A stretch of DNA of 64,000 nt from Paracoccus stylophorae (lineage in GTDB: Bacteria; Pseudomonadota; Alphaproteobacteria; Rhodobacterales; Rhodobacteraceae). The notes under the pieces are model-generated. The model did no database searches and was not told the origin of the DNA. It worked only from the letters and a program-made list of their open reading frames with translations. Of this stretch, positions 42,901 to 52,118 are shown piece after piece. Made by a program: the position numbers and the translations under genes. Each line of letters opens with the position of its first letter. The stretch's first letter is position 1. The DNA lies in assembly GCF_028553765.1 (NCBI RefSeq), contig NZ_CP067134.1, positions 405,501 to 469,500 on the forward strand. The letters are read 5' to 3'.

Positions 42901-43857
42901 TCACGAGCCTCCCAGAAGGTAATCTTCATGCACCAGCCCCGACACCGCCTCGATCTCGCCGATGAACCAGCTGAGGAATTCGTGCAGCCCCTCGTCGAAG
43001 ATCGCGTCGATGTCGCGCGCCTGAAGGGCGGCCAGAACCTCGCGCGACTTGTCCCGCGCGGTCGTGGGCACGTTGTCGCCATAGCGTCGGGCGATGCCTT
43101 CCAGATGCCACACCGCCTCGTAAAGCGAGGTGATCAGCGATCGCGGGCTTTCGCCGTTCAGGATCAGGAAATCGGCCACCCGGCCGGCCGACACGTCGCC
43201 GCCATAGGCCCAGTGAAAGGCGCGATGCGCCGACAGCGCCCGCAGGATCACCTGCCACTGGTAATTGTCCAGACCCGAGCCGACGAACTCGACCCGCGGC
43301 AGCAGCACGAAATATTTCACGTCCAGCAGACGTGCCGTCGCATCGGCCCGTTCCAGCCCGTAGCCCAGATGCATGAAGTGCCAGCCATCGTTGCGCAGCT
43401 GCGTGGAATTGATCGCCCCGCGCACGGTCGCGGTGCGGCTCAGGATGAAATCCGACAGCGAGGCCGTGTCGACCGCGGATCGCGGCTGGCGTTCGATCTT
43501 GCGCAATTCCTGATAGGCGACGTTCAGCGCGTCCCAGGCCGCGCTGGTCAGGGCCGTCCGCACGATCCGACCGCCCTCGCGCGCCTTTTCGATGCAGGAC
43601 ACAACCGATGAGGGGTTGTCGCGGTCGAAGAAAATGAATTCCTCGATCTTCTCCTGCGTGACCTCTCCGTGCTTGCGGGCAAACAGGTTCGATGTGCCCG
43701 ACGCCTGCAACAGCGAATTCCATTCGTTCTGATAGCCGGCTTCGGTATTGGGCAGCAGGGTGATGCGCTGTCCCACATCCAGCAGCCTGGCTGCGGTTTC
43801 GGCGCGTTCCAGATGGCGACCCATCCAGAACAGGTTCGAGGCGGTGCGGCTGAGCAT
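42901..43857 (-). CDS. Alpha-E domain protein of the Anbu cluster
   Basis: A 318-residue all-helical protein of the alpha-E (COG2307) family: LSRTASNLFWMGRHLERAETAARLLDVGQRI, NPSSVVSCIEKAREGGRIVRTALTSAAWDALN, HFMHLGYGLERADATARLLDVKYFVLLP. It is always found with the circularly permuted ATP-grasp and transglutaminase proteins. Its biochemical role is unknown, and it is proposed to act with the ATP-grasp enzyme. It lies 12 nt after the ATP-grasp gene. Confidence 0.93.
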   Translation of the reverse strand: MLSRTASNLFWMGRHLERAETAARLLDVGQRITLLPNTEAGYQNEWNSLLQASGTSNLFARKHGEVTQEKIEEFIFFDRDNPSSVVSCIEKAREGGRIVRTALTSAAWDALNVAYQELRKIERQPRSAVDTASLSDFILSRTATVRGAINSTQLRNDGWHFMHLGYGLERADATARLLDVKYFVLLPRVEFVGSGLDNYQWQVILRALSAHRAFHWAYGGDVSAGRVADFLILNGESPRSLITSLYEAVWHLEGIARRYGDNVPTTARDKSREVLAALQARDIDAIFDEGLHEFLSWFIGEIEAVSGLVHEDYLLGGS

Positions 43858-43869
43858 CTGGTCTTTCCC

Positions 43870-45279
43870 CTATTCCGACAGGACCCAAGTGTCCTTGACG
43901 CCCCCGCCCTGCGACGAATTGACGACCAGCGACCCCTCGCGCAGCGCCACGCGGGTCAGCCCGCCGGGCACCAGTTCGATCCGGTCCCCGCACAGGCAGA
44001 ACGGGCGCAGATCGACATGGCGCGGCGCGATCCCCTCTTCCACGAAGGTCGGGCAGGTGGACAGCGACAGCGTGGGCTGGGCAATGTAGTTGCCGGGGTT
44101 GGCCTCGATCTTCTTGCGGAAATCCTCGATCTCCTGCTTGCTGGCCTTGGGGCCGACCAGCATCCCGTAACCGCCCGAGCCGTGGACCTCTTTCACCACC
44201 AGATCGGGCAGATTCGCCATGACGTGCCGGTAATCGTCGTCCTTCCACAGCGTCCAGGTCTGGACGTTCTGCAACAGCGGCTCCTCGCCCAGATAGAAAC
44301 GGATCATCTCGGGGACGAAGGTATAGATCGCCTTGTCGTCGGCCACGCCCGCGCCGGGGGCCGAACAGATCGACACGCCGCCCGAGCGATACACATCCAT
44401 CAGCCCGGGCACGCCCAGCATCGAATCGGGGCGGAAACACAGCGGGTCCAGAAACAGGTCGTCGATCCGCCGATAGATCACGTCGACGCGTTTGGGACCC
44501 TGCGTCGTGCGCATGAAGACGAATTCGCCGTCCACGAACAGATCCGCGCCCTCGACCAGCTCCACCCCCATCAGGTTGGCCAGAAAGCTGTGTTCGTAAT
44601 AGGCACTGTTGAAATGGCCGGGCGTCAGGATCACGCAGGTCGGGCGGTCGTTGCATTTCGGCGGCGCGACCGATTCCAGCGTGCGGCGCAGAAGATCGGG
44701 ATACTGGTCCACCGGCTCGATCCGGTTGTGGCGGAACAGTTGCGGAAACATCCGCATCATGATCTCGCGGTTTTCCAGCATATAGCTGACGCCCGAGGGC
44801 GTGCGGCAATTATCCTCGAGCACGAAGAATTCGTCCTGGGCGGTGCGGACCAGGTCGATGCCGATGATGTGGGAATAGACGCCGCGCGGCGGCACCACGC
44901 CGACCACCGCCTTCTCATAGGCATCGTTGCGATAGACCAGACGTGCCGGAATACGGCCCGCGCGCAGGATCTCTCCGCGGCCATAGACATCGCGCAGAAA
45001 GGCGTTCAGCGCCCGCGCGCGCTGCTTGATGCCGCGTTCCAGCTTGCGCCATTCGGCCGGCTCGAAGACACGCGGCATCATGTCGAACGGGATCAGCCGG
45101 TCGGGATCGGCGTTCTCGCCATAGACTGCGAAGGTGATGCCGATCCGGCGGAACAGATCCTCGGCCTCGGCCTGTTTCATCTGGCGAAAGTCGGCGGGCA
45201 TCGTGTCGACCCAGTCGCGCAGCCGCGCATAGGGGTCCCGGACGCGGTCGCCCTCGAACATCTCGTTATAGCAATCCAT
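43870..45279 (-). CDS. Circularly permuted ATP-grasp family protein
   Basis: A 469-residue protein of the circularly permuted ATP-grasp type 2 family (COG2308). It shows RRIGITFAVYGENADPDRLIPFDMMPRVF, GIDLVRTAQDEFFVLEDNCRTPSGVSYMLENR, VDVIYRRIDDLFLDPL, and the ATP-binding KEVHGSGGYGML block near the C-terminus. Such proteins are predicted to form amide or peptide bonds at the cost of ATP. It is the first gene of the leftward ATP-grasp / alpha-E / transglutaminase / Anbu set. Confidence 0.93.
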   Translation of the reverse strand: MDCYNEMFEGDRVRDPYARLRDWVDTMPADFRQMKQAEAEDLFRRIGITFAVYGENADPDRLIPFDMMPRVFEPAEWRKLERGIKQRARALNAFLRDVYGRGEILRAGRIPARLVYRNDAYEKAVVGVVPPRGVYSHIIGIDLVRTAQDEFFVLEDNCRTPSGVSYMLENREIMMRMFPQLFRHNRIEPVDQYPDLLRRTLESVAPPKCNDRPTCVILTPGHFNSAYYEHSFLANLMGVELVEGADLFVDGEFVFMRTTQGPKRVDVIYRRIDDLFLDPLCFRPDSMLGVPGLMDVYRSGGVSICSAPGAGVADDKAIYTFVPEMIRFYLGEEPLLQNVQTWTLWKDDDYRHVMANLPDLVVKEVHGSGGYGMLVGPKASKQEIEDFRKKIEANPGNYIAQPTLSLSTCPTFVEEGIAPRHVDLRPFCLCGDRIELVPGGLTRVALREGSLVVNSSQGGGVKDTWVLSE

Positions 45280-45432
45280 GGTTCCCCTGTGCAGGATTTC
45301 GACCCCGAAGCGGGCGTGTCATCGTTCTGCAACCGGCGTTCGGATCGCGACCCGGCCGTGCGACGTGCACAGGGGAACGGGGCGCCGGGCGGGAAAGTTC
45401 CGCATGCCGGCGCGCGTGTGCGCCTGCCGGGG

Positions 45433-46593
45433 TCAGACCAGTTCGATCGCGATGGCCGTTCCCTCGCCGCCGCCGATGCAGATCGCGGCGACGCCGCGTG
45501 TGCCGCCGCGCGCCTTCAGCGCATGGATCAGCGTCACGATGATGCGCGCCCCCGACGCCCCGATCGGATGGCCTAGCGCGCAGGCGCCGCCATTCACGTT
45601 CACCTGCGCATGATCCAGCCCCATCCGCGCCATGAAGGCCATCGGCACGACCGCGAACGCCTCGTTCACCTCCCACAGATCGACGCTGTCCCTGGCCCAG
45701 CCGACCCGGTCCAGCAGCTTTTCCGCCGCCGGAACCGGCGCGGTCGGAAACTGGCCGGGCGCCTGCGCGTGGCTGGCGTGACCCACGATCCGGGCCAAAG
45801 CGCCCTCGCGCGCGGACCCGATCACCAGCGCCGCCGCCCCGTCCGAGATCGAGCTTGAATTGGCCGCCGTCACGGTGCCGTCCTTGCGGAAGGCGGGTTT
45901 CAGCTGCGGGATCTTGTCGGGCCGGGCGTTGCCGGGCTGTTCGTCGGTCTCGACGACCGTCTCGCCCTTGCGGGTCGTGACCGTGACCGGCGCGATTTCA
46001 TCGGCGAACCCGCCCGAGGCAATGGCATCGGTGGCGCGCGACAGGCTGGTCCGCGCATAATCGTCCTGCGCCTCGCGGGTAAAGGCGAATTCGGCCGCGC
46101 AATCCTCGGCGAAGGTGCCCATCAGGCGCCCCTTGTCATAGGCGTCCTCGAGCCCGTCAAGAAACATGTGATCCAGCGCCTGCGCATGGCCCAGCCGCGC
46201 GCCGGACCGCATCTTCGGCAGCAGATAGGGCGCGTTGGACATGCTTTCCATGCCGCCCGCGACGACCAGACCGGCGCTGCCGGCGCGGATCGCATCGGCG
46301 GCCATCATCGCCGCCTGCATCCCCGATCCGCACATCTTGTTCAGCGTCGTGGCGGGCACGGCAGCCGGCAGACCGGCCGCGAACCCCGCCTGCCGCGCCG
46401 GGGCCTGACCCTGACCGGCGGGCAGCACGCAGCCCATCAGCAGCGCATCGACCGCGTCCGGCGCGCGGCCCGCCCGTTCCAGCGCCGCGCGAATCGCGAC
46501 GCCGCCCAGATCGGCCGCGCTCTGCGACGACAGCGCGCCCTGCAATCCCCCCATCGGCGTGCGCGCCGCACCAAGAATATAGACGTCTTGCAT
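45433..46593 (-). CDS. Acetyl-CoA C-acyltransferase (thiolase)
   Basis: A 386-residue thiolase. It has the acyl-accepting Cys in LNKMCGSGMQA, SMSNAPYLLPKMRSGARLG, VNVNGGACALGHPIGASGAR (catalytic His) and AAICIGGGEGTAIAIE (second Cys). It condenses or cleaves acetoacetyl-CoA. Without phaB or beta-oxidation genes next to it, PHB synthesis and degradation cannot be told apart. It runs leftward, after the divergent STAS gene. Confidence 0.92.
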   Translation of the reverse strand: MQDVYILGAARTPMGGLQGALSSQSAADLGGVAIRAALERAGRAPDAVDALLMGCVLPAGQGQAPARQAGFAAGLPAAVPATTLNKMCGSGMQAAMMAADAIRAGSAGLVVAGGMESMSNAPYLLPKMRSGARLGHAQALDHMFLDGLEDAYDKGRLMGTFAEDCAAEFAFTREAQDDYARTSLSRATDAIASGGFADEIAPVTVTTRKGETVVETDEQPGNARPDKIPQLKPAFRKDGTVTAANSSSISDGAAALVIGSAREGALARIVGHASHAQAPGQFPTAPVPAAEKLLDRVGWARDSVDLWEVNEAFAVVPMAFMARMGLDHAQVNVNGGACALGHPIGASGARIIVTLIHALKARGGTRGVAAICIGGGEGTAIAIELV

Positions 46594-46689
46594 GTTCGGA
46601 CCCTTCCCGGTTGTCTGCTGACCCGCTTACCGGATCGTAACCTTTTGCGTCTAGTCCAGAGATCAGCGAACGCAGATCAAGGACATGAC

Positions 46690-47022
46690 ATGCAGCTGAC
46701 CGTCAGCGACACCGGCGCCCATCTGGTCATCACGGTGAACGAACCCCGGATCGACGCGGCCATCGCCACCCGCTTTCGCGACAAGCTGCGCGACATCGTC
46801 ATCAAGCACCGCAAACCGGTCGAGATCGAGATGCGGGCGGTCGATTTCATGGACAGTTCCGGCCTTGGCGCCATGATCGCCCTGCGCAAGGTGCTGCCCG
46901 ACGGGATGCCGATGATCCTGCGCGGCCTGACCCCCAATGTCGAGCGTGTGTTCCGCCTGACGCGCATGGACACGGTGTTCGACATCCGCCCCCTGACAGA
47001 AAGCGAGGAGCAACGGGAATGA
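46690..47022 (+). CDS. STAS-domain anti-sigma factor antagonist
   Basis: A 110-residue STAS protein of the RsbV/SpoIIAA type: MRAVDFMDSSGLGAMIALRKVLP contains the Ser-Ser phosphorylation region (DSSGLG), and LTPNVERVFRLTRMDTVF forms the end. In partner switching, the unphosphorylated form binds an anti-sigma kinase. That kinase-like gene follows with a 4-nt overlap. The start is the ATG at 46690 with AAGGA 7 nt upstream. The longer open frame is shadow. Confidence 0.92.
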   Translation: MQLTVSDTGAHLVITVNEPRIDAAIATRFRDKLRDIVIKHRKPVEIEMRAVDFMDSSGLGAMIALRKVLPDGMPMILRGLTPNVERVFRLTRMDTVFDIRPLTESEEQRE

Positions 47023-47513
47023 CCTCGACCGAACGGCAGAATGCCGGGCTGAACGCGCGCGCCGCGACGCGCACGCAGCCGATGTTTCACCGCGTGCTGA
47101 CGGCCAGCCCCGACGCGGTGCGGGGCGCGCTGATCGACATCAGGGCGCGGTTCCGCACCGAGATCGGCGAAGACACGCTGGGCCGGCTGGAACTGGTCCT
47201 GGCCGAGGTGATGAACAACGTCACCGAACACGCGGCCATTCCCGCGGGACATATCCGCCCGCCCTCGATCCATATCAGCATCGTGCGCCACGATACCGGG
47301 CTGGCCTGCGCGATCACCGATGACGGCGTGTCCCTGCCGGCCGCGTGCATCCTGCCGCGCAGCCTGCCCGTCATCGACCCGCAGGATCTGCCCGAAGGCG
47401 GGTTCGGCTGGTATCTGATCCAGGATCTGACGCAGGCCCTGTGCTATTACCGCGAAGGGCCGCGCAACTTTCTGGCCTTCAGCGTGCCCTTCACCGACGG
47501 CGCGGAACGCTGA
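47019..47513 (+). CDS. HATPase_c anti-sigma regulatory factor (RsbW-like)
   Basis: A 164-residue GHKL ATPase-fold protein. The N box is LELVLAEVMNNVTEHA, G1 is CAITDDGVSLP, and the G2 region is GGFGWYLIQDLTQALCYYREGPRNFLAF. It fits the serine-kinase anti-sigma family and is paired with the STAS gene just before it. No sigma factor or PP2C/SpoIIE phosphatase gene lies beside them, so the target is unknown. Confidence 0.9.
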   Translation: MTSTERQNAGLNARAATRTQPMFHRVLTASPDAVRGALIDIRARFRTEIGEDTLGRLELVLAEVMNNVTEHAAIPAGHIRPPSIHISIVRHDTGLACAITDDGVSLPAACILPRSLPVIDPQDLPEGGFGWYLIQDLTQALCYYREGPRNFLAFSVPFTDGAER

Positions 47514-47516
47514 CGC

Positions 47517-47849
47517 CTAGTTCAGGCTGACCGCCAGCGGATAGCGGCCATCGGCGAAATCGCCGAACATGTCCTGCACGTCGGGATGTTCCAAAGGCTC
47601 GCCCGAGGCGTCGGGAACCAGGTTCTGTTCGGACACATAGGCCACGTAATAGGTTGCCTCGGTTTCGGCATAAAGGTGGTAGAACGGCTGATCCTTGTGC
47701 GGGCGAACGTCTTCGGGAATCGATTCGTACCATTCCTCGGTATTGGCGAATTCCGGATCGACATCGAAGATCACGCCGCGGAACGGGCGGTCACGGTGAC
47801 GGACCACCTGACCGAGGCTGAATTTCGCGATGCGGTTCTGTTCCTGCAT
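47517..47849 (-). CDS. hspQ: Heat shock protein HspQ
   Basis: A 110-residue HspQ/YccV-like protein: AKFSLGQVVRHRDRPFRGVIFDVDPEFANTEEWY, then PHKDQPFYHLYAE and AYVSEQNLVPD. In E. coli it is a hemimethylated-DNA-binding and Lon-modulating factor. The frame is open to 47879, with other ATGs at 47864 and 47849. I chose 47849 because GGAAA lies about 9 nt upstream and homologues begin near this point. Convergent with the anti-sigma gene, 3 nt apart. Confidence 0.92.
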   Translation of the reverse strand: MQEQNRIAKFSLGQVVRHRDRPFRGVIFDVDPEFANTEEWYESIPEDVRPHKDQPFYHLYAETEATYYVAYVSEQNLVPDASGEPLEHPDVQDMFGDFADGRYPLAVSLN

Positions 47850-47979
47850 TGGGGACGTTTCCATGATCGGACAAACCATTCTTCCAGATTGTCGGGCGTT
47901 CTAATCCCGTGGGCCGATTCTGTCCACCGGATCGCCGCAATTTGCATGAAACCGCGGCGGATCGCCCGCCTGTGGTCGC

Positions 47980-48450
47980 CTATTGCTGCCCGGTGCCGCC
48001 CGATGTCGCGTCGAACAGGGGCACCGTCGAAATCGACATCTTGGCCGAGCCCTCGGACAGTTCGTTTGCGTGCGCAAGATAGATCAGCACCCGGTTTTCC
48101 TCGTCATAGATGCGCTTGACGCGCAGCGACTTGAACACCAGCGACCGGCTTTGGCTGAACACGTCCTCGCCGCTTGCGCCGCGCTTGATCTGATCAAGCG
48201 CGATCGGGCCGGTCTGGGCGCACTCGATGGCGCTGTTCGACGGGTCCTCGAACCAGTTTCCCTGGCTCAGCCGATCCAGCATCGACCGGCTGAAATAGGA
48301 CAGATGACAGGTCACGCCGCCGACTTTCGGATCGCGGATCGCCTCGACCACGATGTCGTTGCCGACCCAGTCCACGCCGACCTTGGCCACCTGTTCGGCG
48401 GCGGCGCTTACGGGGAATGTCAGCAGCGCAAGGGCAAGCAGGCGTTTCAT
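47980..48450 (-). CDS. creA: CreA family protein
   Basis: A 156-residue exported protein with signal peptide (LLALALLTFPVSAAAE) and the CreA core: VDWVGNDIVVEAIRDPKVGGVTCHLSYFSR, DPSNSAIECAQTGPI, FKSLRVKRIYDEENRVLIYLAH. The two Cys could form a disulphide. The family is widespread, periplasmic and functionally undefined. It lies 4 nt after the phosphatase gene on the same strand. Confidence 0.93.
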   Translation of the reverse strand: MKRLLALALLTFPVSAAAEQVAKVGVDWVGNDIVVEAIRDPKVGGVTCHLSYFSRSMLDRLSQGNWFEDPSNSAIECAQTGPIALDQIKRGASGEDVFSQSRSLVFKSLRVKRIYDEENRVLIYLAHANELSEGSAKMSISTVPLFDATSGGTGQQ

Positions 48451-48454
48451 CCAT

Positions 48455-49177
48455 CTACTCCGGGATCAGGGGGACACGACCGTCATCGGTCAGAAGATGC
48501 ACCGCGCCGCCCTCGATCACAACCGCGCAAAGCGGCCGGCCATAGGCGGCGCCGCCGTCAAGGTTCAGCCGGTTGCCATGATGCGTCGCGGTTTGCAGCG
48601 CCGTGTGGCCATGCACGATCAGCGGCCCGTGATCGGCATCGCTGTCCAGAAACCCTTTCCGGATCCAGACCAGATCCTGTTCGGACTGATCGCGCAGATC
48701 GACCCCCGGCCGGATGCCGGCATGGACGACCAGCCCCTCGGGATGCAGGAACCACAGCGGCAGCGCGGCCAGAAAATCCGCGTGTTCGGCGGGAACCGCC
48801 CGGCGCGCCTCGGCCAGCAGCCGGTCGCGCGGCAGGCCGGGGTCCAGCCCATAGGACGCCAGGGTTTCCGCCGCGCCCAGCCCGGGATGATCGACCCAGT
48901 GTTCCGCCGATCCCACGCCCGGATCGATCCAGTCAGTTTGGCGCAGGAACGCGGGCAGGAACCGGTCGTGATTGCCGCGCGTGACGATCCAGCGCCGCCC
49001 GGCACGCTGCCCCTGCATCAGGTGATCGACGACGCCGCGCGAATCCGGGCCGCGGTCGATCAGATCGCCCACATGCGCAACCGTCGCGTCGCGCCCGCCG
49101 TCGCGGAACACCCGCTCATGCGCCGCCTTCAGAAGATCAAGCTGGCCGTGAATATCGCCGATCGCATAAAGCCGCAT
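48455..49177 (-). CDS. Metallophosphoesterase, PPP Ser/Thr phosphatase-like
   Basis: A 240-residue calcineurin-like enzyme. Metal ligands are in GDIHGQ, GDLIDRGPDS, RGNHD and the later VVHAGIRPG and VHGHTAL, the classical PPP order. It resembles bacterial PrpA/PrpB-type protein phosphatases and symmetrical Ap4A hydrolases. Sequence does not decide between them. It is followed closely by creA. Confidence 0.92.
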   Translation of the reverse strand: MRLYAIGDIHGQLDLLKAAHERVFRDGGRDATVAHVGDLIDRGPDSRGVVDHLMQGQRAGRRWIVTRGNHDRFLPAFLRQTDWIDPGVGSAEHWVDHPGLGAAETLASYGLDPGLPRDRLLAEARRAVPAEHADFLAALPLWFLHPEGLVVHAGIRPGVDLRDQSEQDLVWIRKGFLDSDADHGPLIVHGHTALQTATHHGNRLNLDGGAAYGRPLCAVVIEGGAVHLLTDDGRVPLIPE

Positions 49178-49265
49178 ATCGTGCCTTTTCCTGCCTCAAA
49201 GGTCCGAACGCCGCGCCCGGCGTCCGGGGTTGCGCGCCACCCGGTGCGGGGAGGCGCAGGCGTTC

Positions 49266-50855
49266 TCAGGCCTCGAAGTGCAACCGGCGGGCCTGCAGGA
49301 ACTTGCCGGTGGCCTGCAACGCCGCCAGCGCCTCGTCGCTGATGGCCTCGTCCAGATACAGGATCGCGATGGCGTCATCGCCGCCGGCCGCGCGGCCAAG
49401 GGTAAAGTTCGCGATGTTCACCCCCAGATCGCCCAACGTGCCGCCCAGGGCGCCGATCACGCCCGGCACGTCCTTGTTGCGCGTATACAGCATGTGCTCC
49501 CCCACCTCGGCGTCGATATTGATGCCCCGGATCTGGATGAAGCGCGGCTTGCCGTCGCTGAACACCGTCCCCGCGATCGAGCGTTCGCGCTCCGGCGTCA
49601 CCACCGTGAGCTTGATATAGCCTTCGAACACGCCGGCCTGATCCTGCCGGGTGGTAGAGATCTGGATGCCGCGATCCTTCGCGATGACCGGGGCCGAGAC
49701 GGTGTTCACGTCCGGATTCGTCGCCTTCATCACCCCCGCGATGACCGAGGCGTTCAGCGCGTTCAGGTTCATGTCCGACACGACACCGTCATACAGGATG
49801 TTGATGGCCTTGATCGGCTCGTCCGTCATCTGCCCGACAAAGGCGCCCAGATGGCCCGCCAGCTTGATCCACGGCCCCATGACCGCGGCTTCCTCGGCGG
49901 TGACCGACGGCATGTTCAGCGCGTTCTGCACCGCGCCGGTCAGCAGATAATCCGACATCTGTTCGGCCACCTGCAGCGCGACGTTTTCCTGCGCCTCGGT
50001 GGTCGATGCGCCCAGATGCGGCGTCACCACCACATTGGGCAGGTTGAACAGCGGGCTGTCGGTCGCCGGCTCGACCGCGAAGACGTCAAAGGCCGCACCT
50101 GCCACGCGCCCGTCCTTCAGCGCCTCGGCCAGCGCGTCCTCATCGACCAGCCCGCCGCGGGCGCAGTTGACGATCCGCACGCCCTTTTTCAGCTTTGCGA
50201 TGGCCTCGCGCGACAGGATGTTGCGGGTCTTGTCGGTCAGCGGCACGTGGAAGGTGATGAAATCCGACTTGGCCAGAAGATCGTCCAGTTCGACCTTGGT
50301 CACGCCCATTTCGGTCGCGCGCTCCTCGGACAGGAAGGGGTCATAGGCCAGCACCCGCATATGCAGGCCCAGGGCCCGGTCGATCACGATGCTGCCGATA
50401 TTTCCCGCGCCGATCACGCCAAGCGTCTTGTTGAACAGCTCGACCCCCATGAAGCGGCTTTTCTCCCACTTGCCGGCATGGGTCGAGACGCTGGCCTCGG
50501 GCAATTGCCGCGCAACCGCGAACATCATCGCGATGGCATGTTCGGCCGTGGTGATCGAGTTTCCGAACGGCGTGTTCATCACGATCACGCCCTTCTTGCT
50601 GGCGGCGGGAATATCGACATTGTCGACCCCGATCCCGGCGCGCCCGACGACCTTCAGCCGGTCGGCGCGCGCCAGCAGCTTTTGGGTCACCTTCGTCGCC
50701 GACCGGATCGCCAGCCCGTCATACTGCCCGATCAGTTCGGCCAGTTTTTCCTTGTCCTTGCCCAGATCGGGCATGTAATCGACCTCGACCCCGCGGTCGC
50801 GAAAGATCTGGACGGCGGTTTCCGACAATTTGTCGGACACAAGAACCTTCGGCAT
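49266..50855 (-). CDS. serA: D-3-phosphoglycerate dehydrogenase
   Basis: A 529-residue long-form SerA: substrate domain (PKVLVSDKLSETAVQIF), NAD-binding GVIGAGNIGSIVIDRALGL, catalytic Arg/Glu/His blocks (NCARGGLVDEDAL, VVTPHLGASTTEAQENVA), an intervening domain and a C-terminal ACT domain (GVIGALGGTLGDLGVNIANFTLGR) that may bind serine. First step of serine synthesis. The start is the ATG at 50855 with AGGA 8 nt upstream. It lies downstream of serC, with a repeat element between. Confidence 0.96.
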   Translation of the reverse strand: MPKVLVSDKLSETAVQIFRDRGVEVDYMPDLGKDKEKLAELIGQYDGLAIRSATKVTQKLLARADRLKVVGRAGIGVDNVDIPAASKKGVIVMNTPFGNSITTAEHAIAMMFAVARQLPEASVSTHAGKWEKSRFMGVELFNKTLGVIGAGNIGSIVIDRALGLHMRVLAYDPFLSEERATEMGVTKVELDDLLAKSDFITFHVPLTDKTRNILSREAIAKLKKGVRIVNCARGGLVDEDALAEALKDGRVAGAAFDVFAVEPATDSPLFNLPNVVVTPHLGASTTEAQENVALQVAEQMSDYLLTGAVQNALNMPSVTAEEAAVMGPWIKLAGHLGAFVGQMTDEPIKAINILYDGVVSDMNLNALNASVIAGVMKATNPDVNTVSAPVIAKDRGIQISTTRQDQAGVFEGYIKLTVVTPERERSIAGTVFSDGKPRFIQIRGINIDAEVGEHMLYTRNKDVPGVIGALGGTLGDLGVNIANFTLGRAAGGDDAIAILYLDEAISDEALAALQATGKFLQARRLHFEA

Positions 50856-50910
50856 GTCATCTGTCCTCATCTGCGGCACCCCCGGCCTCGGCCTGGCGGG
50901 CGCACGAATG

Positions 50911-50960
50911 TCTTTGGCGTGAAAATATCCCGGGGGTCCGGGGGCAGCGCCCCCGGCCGT
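50911..50960. repeat. Intergenic GC palindrome plus box, copy 3 (inverted)
   Basis: On the minus strand a perfect palindrome (CCGGGGGC/GCCCCCGG, 50938-50956) is followed by CCCCCGGGATATTTTC and CCAAAGA. This is the same layout as the copies near 9,397 and 41,869. It sits between serC and serA. Confidence 0.75.
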
Positions 50961-50972
50961 CGCGGGACGCGA

Positions 50973-52118
50973 TTACTGCGCGGCCAACTCCGCGCGATAG
51001 GCCCATTCGATCCACGGCATCAGCGCCGCGACATCGTCCGTCTCGACCGTCGATCCGCACCAGATCCGCAGCCCCGGCGGCGCGTCGCGATAGGCGCCCG
51101 CATCCAGCGCGACCCCCTCTTTCTCCAGCCGCCTGGCCACGGCCTTGGCAAAGCTGGCGCCGTCCCTGATCGCCGGATCGGTAAATTTCAGGCAGACGCT
51201 GGTGGTCGAGGCGGTGGCCGGATCCTCGGCCAGATCGGCGATCCAGTCCTTGCCGGCGATGAAATCGCGCACGGCGGCGGCATTGGCATCGGCGCGCGCG
51301 ATCAGCCCGTTCAGCCCGCCGATCTTCTTCGCCCATGTCAGCGCGACCAGGTAATCCTCGACCGCCAGCATCGAGGGGGTGTTGATCGTCTCGCCGCGAA
51401 AGATCCCCTCGATCAGCCGGCCGCCCTTGGTCAGCCGAAAAATCTTCGGCAGCGGCCGGTCGGGAACAAAGCTTTCAAGACGCGCGACGGCGCGGGGCGA
51501 CAGGATCAGCATGCCATGCGCGGCCTCTCCGCCCAGCACCTTCTGCCAGCTGAAGGTCACGACATCCAGCTTGTCCCAGGGCAGTTCCATCGCAAAGGCG
51601 GCGCTGGTCGCGTCGCAGATCGTCAGCCCGTCGCGGTCGGCGGGAATCGCATCGCCATCCGGCACCCGCACGCCCGAGGTGGTGCCGTTCCAGGTGAAGA
51701 CCACGTCCTTGTCGAAATCCACTTCGGCGAAATCGACGATTTGGCCGTAATCGGCCTTGCGGACCGTGGCGTCCAGTTTCAGCTGCTTGACCGCGTCGGT
51801 GACCCAGCCTTCGCCAAAGCTTTCCCAGGCCAGCATCTCGACCGGGCGTTCGCCCAGCATCGTCCACATCGCCATCTCGACGGCGCCGGTGTCCGAGGCC
51901 GGCACGATGCCGATGCGGTAATCGTCCGGCACGCCCAGAACCTCGCGCGTCAGATCGATCGCCTGGGCCAGCTTCGCCTTGCCGACAGCGGCGCGATGCG
52001 AGCGGCCCAGAGGCGCATCGGACAACAGGTTCAGATCATATTCGGGAAACTTGGCACAGGGGCCAGAGGAAAAACGCGGATTGGCCGGCCGCGCGGCCGG
52101 GATCGTCGGATCGCTCAT
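50973..52118 (-). CDS. serC: Phosphoserine aminotransferase
   Basis: A 381-residue class V PLP aminotransferase of the long alphaproteobacterial SerC type. It shows [13 protein letters not shown] at the N-terminus, [23 protein letters not shown], the PLP-binding Lys in [17 protein letters not shown], and [30 protein letters not shown]. It makes 3-phosphoserine from 3-phosphohydroxypyruvate. The start is the ATG at 52118. The upstream part of the open frame is the RNA leader. Confidence 0.96.
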   Translation of the reverse strand: MSDPTIPAARPANPRFSSGPCAKFPEYDLNLLSDAPLGRSHRAAVGKAKLAQAIDLTREVLGVPDDYRIGIVPASDTGAVEMAMWTMLGERPVEMLAWESFGEGWVTDAVKQLKLDATVRKADYGQIVDFAEVDFDKDVVFTWNGTTSGVRVPDGDAIPADRDGLTICDATSAAFAMELPWDKLDVVTFSWQKVLGGEAAHGMLILSPRAVARLESFVPDRPLPKIFRLTKGGRLIEGIFRGETINTPSMLAVEDYLVALTWAKKIGGLNGLIARADANAAAVRDFIAGKDWIADLAEDPATASTTSVCLKFTDPAIRDGASFAKAVARRLEKEGVALDAGAYRDAPPGLRIWCGSTVETDDVAALMPWIEWAYRAELAAQ

